Part shown: one piece after another, positions 30,985-43,348 of the stretch
How positions within the stretch are numbered: position 1 is the stretch's first letter
Layout of the letters: every line of letters starts with the position of its first letter
Translations under genes and position numbers: made by a program
Notes under the pieces: generated by a model
The model's database searches: none
Told to the model about the DNA's origin: nothing
What the model saw: the letters and a program-made list of their open reading frames with translations, nothing else
DNA from: Cymodocea nodosa
Lineage: Eukaryota > Streptophyta > Magnoliopsida > Alismatales > Cymodoceaceae
DNA: 64,000 nt
NCBI GenBank assembly: GCA_036874045.1
Contig: CM072347.1
Span: 3,536,501-3,600,500 of the forward strand
Reading direction: 5' to 3'

Positions 30985-33900
30985 CATCCTCTTTAGTATA
31001 TTGGCATCAACTTGAAACCAATACTAGAAGCTTTACGATCTCCTGAGATATGAGTTGATGCTTGGTGAAAATGGCTTCCCTTCCTACGACGCGATCTGTT
31101 TAGAATGAAAAAGTGCATAATAGTAACGGTTAAATGATGGTTAATTGCATAATATTTAGCTTATCATATGAGAATTAAGCCATTATGTTATAATTGCATT
31201 GTTATAAGCATTAATGAAGGAATCTGCATAATTTCAGGGAATTAGTGTTAATTTAGTACATTTCTGAATTGTCGGTAAATTGCAAGTTGTGAAATTCTTA
31301 AGTATCCAAATTTTCTGTTATTTCAAAGAGTTATATTGCATGTACCAGATAGTTATGTTTTATTATTTCCTGGAGTACACGTGTCGAAACCATAATGCAT
31401 GACTTAAGTGGATTTTCGGTAAGTTATCTGTTAACTATCTGAAATGCATCTGAGCATCGGATAGTTAGGTTCTTAAGTATCCGAAATATCTGAACTTGTT
31501 AAGTTAGAATTATGCACGTGTTGAATTTAAATGCTTTAGTATATCACGTGAGATGCACATGTTTAACTCGTTAAGTTAGCATAACTGTACGTGTTGAGTT
31601 ACATGAATACACACTAAGGTAGTGCGTTATATTAGCAGCTTATTTCTTTATTGCACGTGTTTTATAGTTAAATCAACAAAGTAAGTCCGTTGAGTTATCT
31701 GTAACTCCACGGACCATTTATTTTCTAATATGTCACTGCAGTGGTTACAGAAATAGGACATTTGAAGGAAAACCATGATTGCACGTATCACGTAGGAATT
31801 CACTCGTGGAAGGAAGAAGAAATCACCATCGTTAATATGAATGAAGGAAATCCAACCAATCATCTAAGCAGAAGTAGTTACTACTGAAGAAATATAAAAG
31901 AAGAGGAGAAAAAACGAAGAAAGTGTGGTTGGCAATGTGTGTAGAGGTGGAGGACTGTGCTAACTGCAGGCAGCATCGGAAGTTCACTAAAGCATCACAC
32001 CATCACCAACAATTCACCAACATCACTATAATCACCAACCATCGGAGGTCTGTGAGGATACTTTCCTGATAACGAGTCGATTCCGAGCCAAACATGGTGC
32101 CTAACAACTACTATGAGGAGTGATCGCGTCGTGAGAAGGGAAGTTATTTTCACCAAGCACCGACTCATATCTCAGGAGATCGTAAAGCTTCTAGCCTTGG
32201 TTTTGGGTTGATGCCAGTATGCTGAAGAGAAGATCATCTTGCAATTCTAGACTCGCGATTCTAGAGGGAGAGGAGGTAGAATTGTAAGTGATTAAGTTTT
32301 CAGTGGTGTAATCACGTCGCATGTAGTGACGAAAGTATTTACTATCGATAGAGATTTTTACATTTCACCTTTCGCCCATTTTCATGAACATATCAAAAAA
32401 AAAAAAAACCAAAAACAACAACTTATCTATGTTTACATTTAGTATTTAAGTGTTGTATTGTTTGTTTTTTATCGTGATTAATGTTATCATTGTCAGTATT
32501 GTGAATGTTTTATGTTTGTTTGATTCAGAAAATAGAAAATAGTTTTACAGTTTACTGAAATTGATTCGTTCTAGATACTTAAAGATTTTAATAGTTACTG
32601 TTTGAAATATGTGAATGTTAGTGTTGCTCAATCATAAATCTAATATTAACTAGCATTAAAGAGCTTAATTGATGTTATTTACAATCTATGGAACCGCCTA
32701 ATGGTTGGCCAAATTCTTTTGTAAATAACAGTATTTAACTAGAAAGATAGGCTCGTGGAGTTAACTTAAGTCCATGAGGTTAGTCCGTTGAGTTAGCCAT
32801 AACTCCACGAACTTGGTTTGTTGTATTAACTGTAACTCAATAAAGTGCTTAACTGAACACATAAATTTCATTATTAAAACTGGAACAGTACACAATTCTT
32901 ACTCAATCTTTGTGGGATCAACCTGTACTTGCACACAAATACAATATACACTATGCACTTGCAGTTAAAATACAAATTGGAATTAATATCTAATTTTTGT
33001 GAAAGTTTGTTAGATTACTTTTAAAAGTAATTATTGATTTAAGCCTAAAGACAAATTAAACCAGTTGTCTGATCTAACCTTTCATAAACCAAATCTAGTA
33101 CATGATCACTCCTTATAGTGGTTGTCAGTCATTGTGTTTGACTTAGAATCGACCCAACATTTGGAAAGTATCCTCACAGACCTCCGATGGTTGGTATTTT
33201 TGTGGTGTTGTGGAGCTTTAGGGAACTTCCGATGCTTCCTACAGTTAGCGCGGTCCTCTACCTTCACACACACATCACACTCTTTTCTTCGTCTTTCTCC
33301 TCTTTTTTTATATTTCTTTTAGTAGTAACTATTTCTACCTAAATGATCGGTTGGATTTCCTTCATTCATATCAATGATGACTTCTTCTTCATTCCACAAG
33401 TTAATTCCTGCGTGATATGTGTAATCGTGGTTTTCCTTTGAATTTCTTATTTCTATAACTGCTAATAGCGGTATGTTAGAAAATAACTGGTCCATGGAGT
33501 TAGTGTATCTCAACGGACTTACTTCGTTGACTTAACTATAAAACACATGTAATAAAGAAATAACTTATAAGCTTATAACACTAACACAATGTGTTACCTT
33601 AGTGTATATTCAAGTAACTCAACGCGTATAGTTAACCTAACTTAATGAGTTAAACATATGCAGCTCATGTGACATAATAAAACATTTAAATTCACACGTG
33701 CATAATTCTAACTTAATGAGTCCAGATATACAACTTATAGTTTTACTCACTAACTCAACAAGTTTTCATGTGATCTTTTTACACCTTTAAACTTGTAACT
33801 CAACGAGTTGGCACGTGATCTTTTAACAAAAATAACACTAACTCAACGAATTGTTACTATGCACCTATACATGATATAAATATATGCAAATATAATAGAT

Positions 33901-34118
33901 CATGCTTAATACTATAAAACCACACCTAAATCAGGTTTTCAATCTTTTAGAAATGATATTTAATTAATGTTAATTCCTTGAAATTATGCACATTCTGTAA
34001 TTAAGGCATATAATCATGCAATTATAACATAATGGCTTAATTCTCATATGATAAGCTAAATATTATGCAATTAACCATTATTTAACCATTAATATTATGC
34101 ACTTTTTCATTCTAAACA
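30985..34118 (-). repeat. Athila LTR interrupted by a solo LTR
   Basis: A minus-strand LTR starts at 34118 (TGTTTAGAATG) and runs to 33103, where a plus-strand LTR intervenes, then resumes at 31096 and fades near 30985 against a copia LTR. The two halves join in register with the uninterrupted copy at 5334-7418 (around 6330-6340, CGACACGATCACTCC). So a Sirevirus insertion or deletion removed its 3' end, and a later solo LTR split it. Confidence 0.8.
31097..33102 (+). repeat. Complete Athila solo LTR (2,006 bp) with target duplication
   Basis: Runs from TG at 31097 to CA at 33102. It is flanked by CGATC (31092-31096) and TGATC (33103-33107), a five-base target duplication with one change. The target is another LTR of the same family in opposite orientation. 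A TATAAAA box is at 31893-31899. TCGGATAGTTA motifs lie in U3 (31430-31490) and GTTGAGTTA motifs near the 3' end (32755-32850). Solo LTRs arise by recombination between the two LTRs of one insertion, so a full element once sat here. Confidence 0.85.
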
Positions 34119-34120
34119 AT

Positions 34121-34878
34121 GTGTTTTACTCATTTAGTTAACATTAACACAACTTTTTATTACATTTGATGAAAAGTTTTTTGGACGAGAAAGTATTTTT
34201 TGCAGAAAATTTTTCAAAGATCTAGTGTTGATGATTAAAGAAAATTCGAGAGGAAAACATGGGTCAGAATGTGTGTATTTTGATGAAGGAAAAGGAGAAA
34301 ACGTGAAGAGTGGAAAATTGATTGTGGTTAAACGTGGAGGATATGCATGAAATGAAGATATACTATAAAAGGCATAGAATTCTCGTTGATCAATCATCCC
34401 TGCACACCAAATGAAATATATTTTTAGGGATCAAAACACCTCTCCAGGGAAAAGCTCTCAGATAGAAGAAAATTCGATGAAGAAGAGAAAGTTAGATATA
34501 TGTCACTAAAGAATTGAAGAATCACAAGAAAGCAAATTTGGTAAAGTAGAGAATGCCAGATATTAGTCACTGAAGATTTACAGAAGAGGAAGAAGAAGAA
34601 GAAGAAAAATCTTAAATAGGGAGAAATGTTTTAAATTCCGTAAAATTAGTTTGCTCTATTTGTAGTTATGAAATTGATTAGATGAAACATAGTATCGTTA
34701 TATAATTGCATTTACAATTTTTGAGGAGAATTGAATTGTATATTGTAATTAAAACATTGAATAAAATGATTTGATTAAAACAGTGTCTCGACTTGTTTTT
34801 AATTTTGAAGTTTCAATTATAATTGAAAATGTTGAAAAACACAATTCAACCCCCTCTTGTGTAGCTATTCGATCCTAC
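34121..34878 (+). repeat. Sirevirus-like LTR 3' half
   Basis: Reverse-complement match of 29442-30200, with TATAAAAGGC at 34364-34373 and the end CCCCCTCTTGTG then CTATTCGATCCTACA at 34878. Its left end meets the Athila LTR start (34118) and its right end meets another Athila LTR fragment, with no primer site, so it is a fragment. Confidence 0.7.
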
Positions 34879-34879
34879 A

Positions 34880-35475
34880 TAAAACATGTGCAATAAATAA
34901 TTTAAAACAACTTTTCGATGGTAAAAGGATTTTTCAAATATATACGAACTGTAAGTATCTGATGCTTATATGAATTTCAGATAGCTAGCATCTAACCTTT
35001 TGAAAGATAACTTAAGTCATGTTTCTAGGTCACGACATATGTCTCACTAGTTTTTATGGTAAAAGGGTATTTCGAAAACTTTGAAAACATAACTATCCAA
35101 TGCTTAGATGTATTTCGGATAGTTACCATCTAACTTTTCAAAAGACAACTTAAGTCATGTATTAAGGTTACGACATGTGTCCTTCTTGAAACAATAATAA
35201 AATACTCTTTAAACATTCAAAATGAAATGGTCTAGTACATAAAATAAAACTTTCTAAAACAATAGACATTTCGGATACTTAAGAAATAAAAAGTCTATAA
35301 CTCATTGACAATTCAAAAATATACTTAATTAACACTAATTCCCTAAAATTATGCAGATTCTTTCATTAAGGCATATAATCATGCAATTATAACATAATGA
35401 CTTAATTCTCATATGATAAGCTAAATATTATGTAATTAACCATTACTTAACCATTACACTTTTTCATTCTAAACA
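34880..35475 (-). repeat. Athila LTR 5'-end fragment
   Basis: Starts TGTTTAGAATGAAAAAGTG at 35475 (minus) and covers about 600 bases of U3. It has repeated blocks of TCGGATAGTTA-type motifs with ACTTAAGT and ACGACATGTGTCC-like segments (34990-35170), seen again at 54000-54240. No coding sequence. Confidence 0.65.
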
Positions 35476-35589
35476 ATGACATTAATCAAGACCTTCATGT
35501 ACATACTCTCATCCTCTAGAAAATATTGATGCACCTTGTTAACAAGCTCAAAAATATCTACTGAGAATAATTGTTTCCTCATTTATTGT

Positions 35590-36391
35590 AAAGTATGTTA
35601 TCAACACTAAATACCAGAGTATTACCATTAATGAAATGGAATGTAGTAAAAATCCCTTTACTTGACTACGGTGATCTAGGTGTTTCTACTTCCATAAATA
35701 ACTCAATGTATTCATCACTCCATTTCCAATTATCTAAATCTTCCACTATCCATATTTGAAATTTCATTTCATCATCCCACCACCTTACTAGGCACAATGT
35801 AGGACAATCAAAATCATTATACCACAAACCTAGTACAACTTTGTCATAATGAGTGGATGCTAATTCGACTACATTCTATGGTATAAGTAAAATTTCTGTA
35901 ATTTCATTGTAAATATCAATGTTGACAATATAAAGCTTGGACCTAAATGCAGCAAACATATTTGAATCTAAGTAAACACAACCATCAAGTATCATAGGAG
36001 TCTTGTTATCTATTGCTCTTTCTCCAAAATACTCTACTGTATTCTCATGCCAACATTTTTTCTCAAAATTATAAACATTCAAGCACATACCTTCGTCCCA
36101 ACTTCCAATTGGTCTTCAATAAAATAACTTATTTGGTATTTTTGATTCCCAATCAGCAAATGTTAGTGCTACACCTGAGTTTTCAGTGGCATTCTCAAAG
36201 ATAATTGGCTTTCTGATGTTTAACTCCTCTCCAATGATAGGATTTCTAATATAAATGTTTGACGAAAGCACATTATGCCTTGTTTTGGTCCTATAGATGA
36301 TCAATCCTACATCACTTCCCATAATATATTCTACTCCTCTTAATGCATTAGGTGGAATTCCAAAGGTTTCTTCCATGTTCATGTATTCTAT
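35590..36391 (-). pseudogene. F-box-like ORF (copy 2), N-terminus missing
   Basis: Minus-strand homologue of copy 1 from the YLN-EE-GIPP block onward: MNMEETFGIPPNALRGVEYI, GLIIYRTKTRHNV, then after a stop near 36116 MCLNVYNFEKKCWHENTVEY, MILDGCVYLDSNMFAAF and a C-terminal part ending in GNTLVF-like sequence near 35610. The F-box itself is lost upstream of 36391. It is more diverged from copies 1 and 3 than they are from each other, so it is an older member, not a recent duplicate. Upstream (36400-36460) lie GAGTTA motifs and then an envelope-like ORF. Confidence 0.65.
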
Positions 36392-36689
36392 GTTTTTACT
36401 TGCTTCATGGAGTTACCATGTAACTCAACGAATTGACTTCATTGAGTTAACACTTAGGCAAATTTTTAGAACCCTATTTTTCATATTAACTTATCACTAT
36501 TCCGTTAAGTGCATATAAGCAACTTAATAACATTCAAACATGCTATCATTAATGCATTCAAACCCAACTCATTTCAGAATCGTAGAATTTCAACATGTAC
36601 ATATATATAAAAATTCAATTTCAATTTACAACAATTTACAGTCATTACATGTTACAAACAGTTTTTCAATACATTCAATCTCCTTTCTT
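36392..36689 (-). other. Spacer between envelope-like and F-box-like ORFs
   Basis: Non-coding. Holds ATGGAGTTACCATGTAACTC at 36408-36427 and ATTGAGTTAAC near 36441, the same motif type found ahead of copy 1 (19370-19430). The rest is AT-rich. Confidence 0.5.
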
Positions 36690-38702
36690 TAATTCTTCCA
36701 CTTCCTTCTAAAGCTTTGACAATTGTTATTCTAGTTGAGTTATACGATCTATAGTTGATGAAGATGCTCCAAAAAGTCCAACAGCAGTAGTAGTAGTAGT
36801 GGTAGCAATGGCAACAATAGCTTCTTATACTCTATACTACCTGTACTCCTTCATAGATATGGTTCTTGATCTAATCTTCTTTTATGCCTATCTCGTGAAG
36901 TCTTTACCCTCAACCATCAGTAGTGATATCAAATCTCCATAAAATAATTTGTTTTTTGTAGATTTGATTTTTGAGAGGAACACTTAACACCAATTTATCT
37001 AAATTTTATTTACAACTACATATGCGGCTAACTTCACAAACTGACTCAATTCAATTTTGTGGCCTTGTCTTTGATAGATAGTTTTTGATAAAATGTTTGC
37101 CTTCATATGTGCCTCCTCCTTTAGATATTTCATCTAGTTTAATAGTAGCACATGAGGGTTGATGGCCAAACATTACTTTATATTTTACTTTGTCCATTTA
37201 GGGGTAGTTGTATTCTCAAAAATTTTGATTCCTTCATTTTTCAGCCCTATGGTGGTGTGAAAGAGCTTGCTTTTGATCTTAATATTCACCTTCTTCACAT
37301 TTGACACTAAGATGTCATCCTCTTCTCTCAAGTTTGCATAAAAATAGGGCACTAAATTTTTAAACACTACATGCCCATTTATTTTTGGAATTAAACCTAG
37401 TTGGCCTTGCAATTCAAATAATTCTAGTATATCTTCCATTCCTTTCCAATTAATGGGCCTATTGTAAATAATATCATGCCCCCTAATTTCTTGGTATTTC
37501 ATGTAAGTTTCTTGACTCTTGAAATATGTAACATTCATATTTGAAGTATTAGATGGGTTAGGGAACTTAACCATTATTTCTTATTCTTGAGGGGGTTGCT
37601 ATTGTATTTCCTCCTCCATTTGTTGTAATTGTTGTTGTGGTGAGGATCTAAGTGGAGATTCATGCTCTTGTTCTTCTATTTTGAGTTGTGGTGGAGAGCT
37701 TGCAACACTCTCCACACTCCTCTTCTTTAAACTTTCAAGATATTCTTAGAGAGTTTCCTCCACTTCACTAGAATCTTTTGAACTTTCTTTTTCTATTTCT
37801 CCTTTTTCTACTTCTTCTTCATCAAATTCCACTATTAATGTTTTCTTTGAATCAATAGAAGATGGTAATGGAATCTAGGGCACAATAGTTATTGCCCAAT
37901 CCTCTTATTCATTGATTTGTTGTTCTCGTTGCTGTTCACCTTCCTCCTCCTCTTTAGAGGATACTAAATCTATAAAGAGAGGCTCTTTATACCCTCCTAC
38001 AAAAAATTTTGGCTCCTTTTTTACTGTGGGAGCCATTTGTGGTTTCTCCTCTACAATTTCTACTAGCCTCAAAAGCCCTTGTTCCTCTTTTTATAATCTA
38101 GAGGCTTTTGATAATCTTGCCTTTGCATAATATTCCTCTACTTTAATTTTATATTGGGTCTTCAACTGTTCTTCAGCCCTTTTTCTCATCATCCTGTCAT
38201 ACAGTATACTAGCTCTAGCTAGAGCCATTGGTTTGTTAGCTCCTTAATCCTTGTAGAGTTGAACTAAATTGTCAAATTCTGATCTTGTTGCCTTTGTCTC
38301 TAGGTAGTAAAAATGTACCTCCTCCCTCAACACTTCCTCCTACATTGGGATTTCAATTTGTTCCTTTCCCTTTGTGTTTTTCTCTACAACATATATAATC
38401 TCATGAAGGAAACAAAATTTGGCTTTACGCCTTATTAATTCTAGGGCAACCTCATTTCTAGGCCTAATTCTTCATTATCTATTTACTGCTATTTCAGTTG
38501 CCACTTTCATTCTCATTTCTAACAAACTAGGGGGTTTGATATTTAAATCTACTATTTTTTGTGTAAAACAAAAAATTTGTTATTCTACCTCTTGAAGTTC
38601 TTTCTCTCTCATTTTGTTCTAAATTTTCTTCCATGAATGGCAATTCTCTAACTTCTTGAGAAATACGGTTGTGTTGACCTCCTCCCAGAAGCTTGGTTCC
38701 AT
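36690..38702 (-). pseudogene. Envelope-like ORF 3' of Athila integrase (plant-transposon domain)
   Basis: From ATG 38702 (MEPSFWEEVNTTVFLKKLEN) the minus strand reads almost continuously with about nine stops. The N-terminal half is basic (MRMKVATEIAVNR, ELIRRKAKFCFLHEI), then a long acidic stretch (EEEVEKGEIEKESS) and PQQQLQQMEEE. The longest open part, 37574-37185, holds YMKYQEIRGHDIIYNRPINW, ELFELQGQLGLIPK, VPYFYANLREEDDILV and FHTTIGLKNEGI, the putative plant transposon domain known from proteins of plant retroelements. It sits 3' of an Athila integrase remnant and 5' of an F-box copy, all co-oriented. No membrane helix or signal peptide was found by eye, so true envelope function is doubtful. 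Confidence 0.55.
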
Positions 38703-38992
38703 CTTTTTCTTTGTGGACTTATCAAACAACACAAAGGTGGTTTTCTTAGAAAATGTAGGATTTCAAATGATTTTGAAGTGATAAATCCCCAAATTGCAGT
38801 TTTAAAGGTTAAATATGTGCCCTAAGTCCTTGGCAGGTTATCGAACAGTTTGTTGCACAAAAACTAAGTATTGCGCGACCTTACTACTCTATTGAGTTAT
38901 GCATTAATTCAACAGATTGAGTTTGTTAACTTAAATAATAACTTAACAAAATAAGTCCATTGAGTTAAGTAATAACTTAACGAACTTCTCTA
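38703..38992 (-). other. Spacer between integrase and envelope-like ORF
   Basis: Non-coding, with TTGAGTTA and TAACTTAACGAA motifs at 38890-38985, matching in place and type the motifs at 222-312 beyond the integrase of element 1. Confidence 0.5.
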
Positions 38993-39611
38993 AGAAACTA
39001 TATATATATAGTGCATCTCTTAACTTAACTGCACAATCCTTTCTAATAGGATTAACCACTTTTTCTAAGATTAGTTTAATTTGCTTATTGGCACTCTCAA
39101 CTTGTTTACTAGTTTGTGGGTGATATGAAGTTGCAATTTTGTGCTTTACTTCATACTTCTTCATTAAAGCTCCAAAACTTCTGTTACAAAAATAGACTCC
39201 TCTATCACTAACGATAGCTTTAGGCACACTAAATCTAGTTATTATATTTGTTTTAACAAAATGCACTACAACCTTATTGTCATTTGTTTTAGTTGGAATT
39301 GCTTCTATTCACTTAGATACATAATCTACACCTATTAGTATATAACTATATTGATTTGAAACACGAAATGGACCCATCAAATCAATTTCCCATACTTAAA
39401 AAATTTTAACCTCAACAATAGGATTTAGAGACATCATATTTCTCCTTGATACTCTTCCTATTTACGTGCATCTTTAAATAACGTTGACCAATTAAATCCA
39501 CATTGTAAGACTTTTGTAGCTATTTTTTCTGAACCAAAATGCCCTCCACAAACTTGGTCATGATAAAAAGATAATATACTCCTATACTTAGTTTCTAGGA
39601 CACACCTTCTA
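38993..39611 (-). pseudogene. Athila integrase remnant
   Basis: The minus strand reads SILSFYHDQVCGGHFGSEK (zinc-binding histidines), then a deletion that removes the CX2C part, then catalytic-core pieces: AIVSDRGVYFCNRSFGALMK (second Asp) and [20 protein letters not shown] (Glu), similar to element 1 at 1150-1330. The open part is 39266-38943. The C-terminal CHLPVE region is gone. A copia LTR interrupts the 5' side at about 39612. Confidence 0.75.
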
Positions 39612-39616
39612 TTGAG

Positions 39617-40931
39617 TATTATATTTTGATGATGCGTCCAAAATGTAAGTAATCATATGTTATCAACTAATTTTATTGTTTGTGAAAGTAAATTAAGAAC
39701 ATCGATTAGTACAAAAATAGTTTAATGTTATATATTTATCTATAATGAATATGGAATTATGCTAAGTTAAATAACTAGTCATTAAGTTATACTAAATTTT
39801 CATATAACTAAATGTTAAGTTAATGTGTGTTTTTATTGTAAAATATAATATGTGTGTTATTTCATATTTATGTATCATGTATAGTGCACGTTAGACAACT
39901 CGTTAAATTAGTGTTCTTTTTGTAAAAAGGTCACGTGAAAACTCATTGAGTTATAGGTTTTAAAGTTAAAATAGGTCACGTGACAACTCATTGAGTTAGT
40001 GAACAAAATGTTAAGTTTTATAGACAAACTCATTAAGTTAGCATTATGCACGTGTTATATTTAAAGTTTATGAATGCTATACTATATCATGTGAGTTGCA
40101 CATATTTAATTTGTTAAGTTAATATAACTACACGTGTTGAGTTGCTATATTGAACATTAAGGCAATGTGTTAGGTTAGCATTATCAACTTATAAAGTTAT
40201 TATTTTTGCACATGATAAATACATTATTGTTTAACATTTATTTATAGTAGTTCGTTGAGTTATCAATAACACAACAGAGTTGGTTCGTTGAATTATCTCC
40301 TTACCCAATAGAGCATGTCATGTGTATGGCATATACTGAACTCATTGCATTAGACACGTTAAGTTATAAGTCTATTTGTTTTACACATTTAGTTAGTATT
40401 AATACAATGTCTTGTTATTATATTTGATGAAAAATTTTGAACAACAAAGGTTATTTTGTAGGAAAATTTTCAAAGAATCTAGGATTAATGATTCAAGAAA
40501 ATTCGTGAAGAAAACGTAGACCAGAACATGTGTATTTCGAAACTTGAATTTGAAAGTAAAATAGAAGACATAAAGAGTGGAGACTGATTGTCGATGAATA
40601 TAGAGGATATGTATGGAATGGAAATAAAGTATAAAAGGCATAGAATTCTACACACTTAAAGAAATATACTTATAGGGACACACCTCTCAAGAGAAAAACT
40701 CTTAGAATGAAGCAACTTCAGTGAAGAGGAGAATGTCATATATTTGTCATTCAAGGTTTACAAAAGAAGAAGAAGAAAAGAACATTCTCAAATAAGGAGA
40801 AATGTTTTTAATTTTGTAAATTAGTTTTCTCTGTTTGTAATTATGAAATTGATTAGATGAAACATTATATTGTTATATCATTACATCTATAATTTTTGAG
40901 GAGAATTGAATTGTATATTGTAATTGAAACC
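39617..40931 (+). repeat. Sirevirus-like LTR, 3'-truncated
   Basis: Begins ATATTTTGATGATGCG near 39622 and follows the LTR at 29442-30974 (inverted) through the GAGTTA-motif part (39890-40290), TATAAAAGGC at 40630-40639 and the GAAGAAGAAG run near 40760. It ends abruptly near 40931, joined to an Athila LTR lacking its first 500 or so bases. No gene is present. Confidence 0.65.
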
Positions 40932-43348
40932 TGAGGACACGTGTCATGTTCTAGGAAAGTGACTTAAGTGGATTTTCGGTGAGTTAGCTATAACTATCTA
41001 AAATGCACCTGAGCATCGGATAGTTAAATTTATGCACGTGTTGAATTTAAATATTTTAGTATATCACGTGAGATACACATGTTTAACTCGTTAAGTTAGC
41101 ATAACTGTACACGTTGAGTTACATGAATATACACTAAGGTAACCCATTATGTTAGCAGCTTATTTCTTTATATTTTCTAATATGCCACTATAGCGGTTGC
41201 AGGAACAGATAGTTGGAAGAGAAAAACCATGTTTGCACGTATCACGCAGGAATTCAATCGCGTAGGGAGAAGAAAGCATCGCCGTTGATATGAATGAAGG
41301 AAATCCAACGACCATTCAAGCAGAAGTAGTTACTATTGAAGAAATATAAAAGAAAAGAAGAAAAAAAAGAAGTGTGTGTGTGATTGATGGGCGGACAGTG
41401 TGTGCAGAGGAGGATCGACGTCGCAATTCTCTAAAGTACCACACCAACCATCATCATCACCATCACCACACCATAATCACCAACCATCGAAGGTCTGTGA
41501 GGATACTTGCCTGATGTCGGGTCGATTCTGAGCCAAACATAGTGCTTGACAATCACTATGAGGAGTGATCGCGTCGTAGGAAGGGAAGCCATTTTCACCA
41601 AGCGCCGACTCATATTTCAAGAGATCGTAAAGCTTTTAGCCTTGGCTTCGGGTTGATGCCTGGATGTTGAAGAGGAGATCATCTTGCAATTCTGGACTCG
41701 CGATTCTATAGGGAGAGGAGACATGATTGTAAGTGGTTTAATTTTCAGTGGTGTAATCGCGTTGCAAGTAGTGTCGGAAGTATTTACTGTTAAGTGAGAT
41801 TACTTTACATTTCACCTATCGCCCATTTCCATGTTCATATTAAAACAAAAATACCAAAAACAATTTATCTATGTTTGTATGTTGTATTTGAGTGTTGTAT
41901 TGTTTGTGTTGTATCGTGATTAATATTATCTTTGTCAGTGTTGTGATTGTTTTATGTTTATTTTAGTTTTATAGTTTACTGAAATTGGTTCGTTCAAAAG
42001 ACTTAAAGATTTTAATGGTTACTATTTGAATTATCTGAATGTTAGTATTGCTTAATGATAAATCCAATGTTAACTAACATTAAAGAGCTTAATTGATATT
42101 ATTTACAATCTGTGGAATCGCCCAATAGTTGGCCGAATTCTTCTATAAATAGCAGTATTAAAAAGAAAAGTCAGGCTCGTGGAGTTAACATAAGTCCACG
42201 AGGTTAGTCCGTTGAGTTAACATAAGTTCGTTGAGTTAACTGTAATTCAACGGAGAGCTTATTGAATATATAAATTTGATTTTTTACAAACGAACAGTTC
42301 TCAAGTTCTTCAGCAATTCCCTGTGGGATCGACCTGTACTTGCACACTGATACAATAGACACTGTGCACTTGTAGTTAAAGTACAAATTGGAATTAATAT
42401 CTAAATTGTATTAAAGGTTGTTTGTTTACTTCTAAAAGAAAGAATAGGCATAAAGATAAATTAACTAAGTAAAAACAGAAGTAACAAATCCAAGTTTTTC
42501 TAGTGTAAAGCTAGAAAAACCCAAACACACGTCGTATGTAGTGACGGAAGTATTTAATGTCAACTGAGATTACTTTACATTTCACCTTTTGCCCATTTCC
42601 ATGTTCATATTAAAACAAAAATACTAAAAACAATTTATCTGTGTTTGTATTTTGTATTTGAGTGTTGTATTGTTTGTGTTGTATCGTGATTAATGTTATC
42701 TTTGTTAGTGTTGTGATTGTTTTATGTTTGTTTTAATTTTACAGTTTACTGAAATTGGTTCGTTTAAAAGACTTAAAGATTTTAATGGTTACTATTTGAA
42801 TTATCTGAATATTAGTATTGCTTAGTGATAAATCCAGTGTTTACTAACATTAAAGAGCTTAATTGATGTTATTTACAATCTGTGGAACCGCCCAATGGTT
42901 GGCTGAATTACTTTGTAAATAGCAGTATTAAAAAGAAAAGACGGGCTCGTGGAGTTAACGTAAGTCCACGAGGTTAGTTCGTTGAGTTAGCCATAACTCA
43001 ATGAACTTTGTCCGTTGAGTTAATTGTAACTCAACGGAGGGCTTATTGAAGATATAAATTTGATTGTTAACAAACGGAACAGTTCTCAATTCTTAAGCAA
43101 TTCTCTGTGGGATCGACCTGTACTTGCACACTAATACAATAGACACTGTGCAATTGCAATTAAAATAGAAATTGGAATTAATATCTAACTTGTATTAAAG
43201 GTTGTTTGTTTACTTCTATATAAAAAAAAAAGAATAGGCATAAAGATAAATTAACTAAGTAAAAACAGAAGTTAACAAATCCAAGTTTTTCTAGTGCGTT
43301 GCTGGAGATCCAAACATGTTTTCTGGTGTCGTGCTGGGTAACCAAACA
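40932..43348 (+). repeat. Athila LTR with duplicated 3' third
   Basis: Lacks the LTR start. From 40932 it follows the solo LTR (TATAAAA near 41345) to the 3' end near 42531. Then the last 800 bases are repeated: 42532-43348 matches 41755-42531 (both begin with GTA-GTAGTG-CGGAAGTATT and both contain GATCGACCTGTACTTGCACA). A perfect hairpin, TCCGTTGAGTTA, four bases, TAACTCAACGGA, lies at 43011-43038. The end CCAAACA at 43348 abuts Harbinger sequence. Confidence 0.7.
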
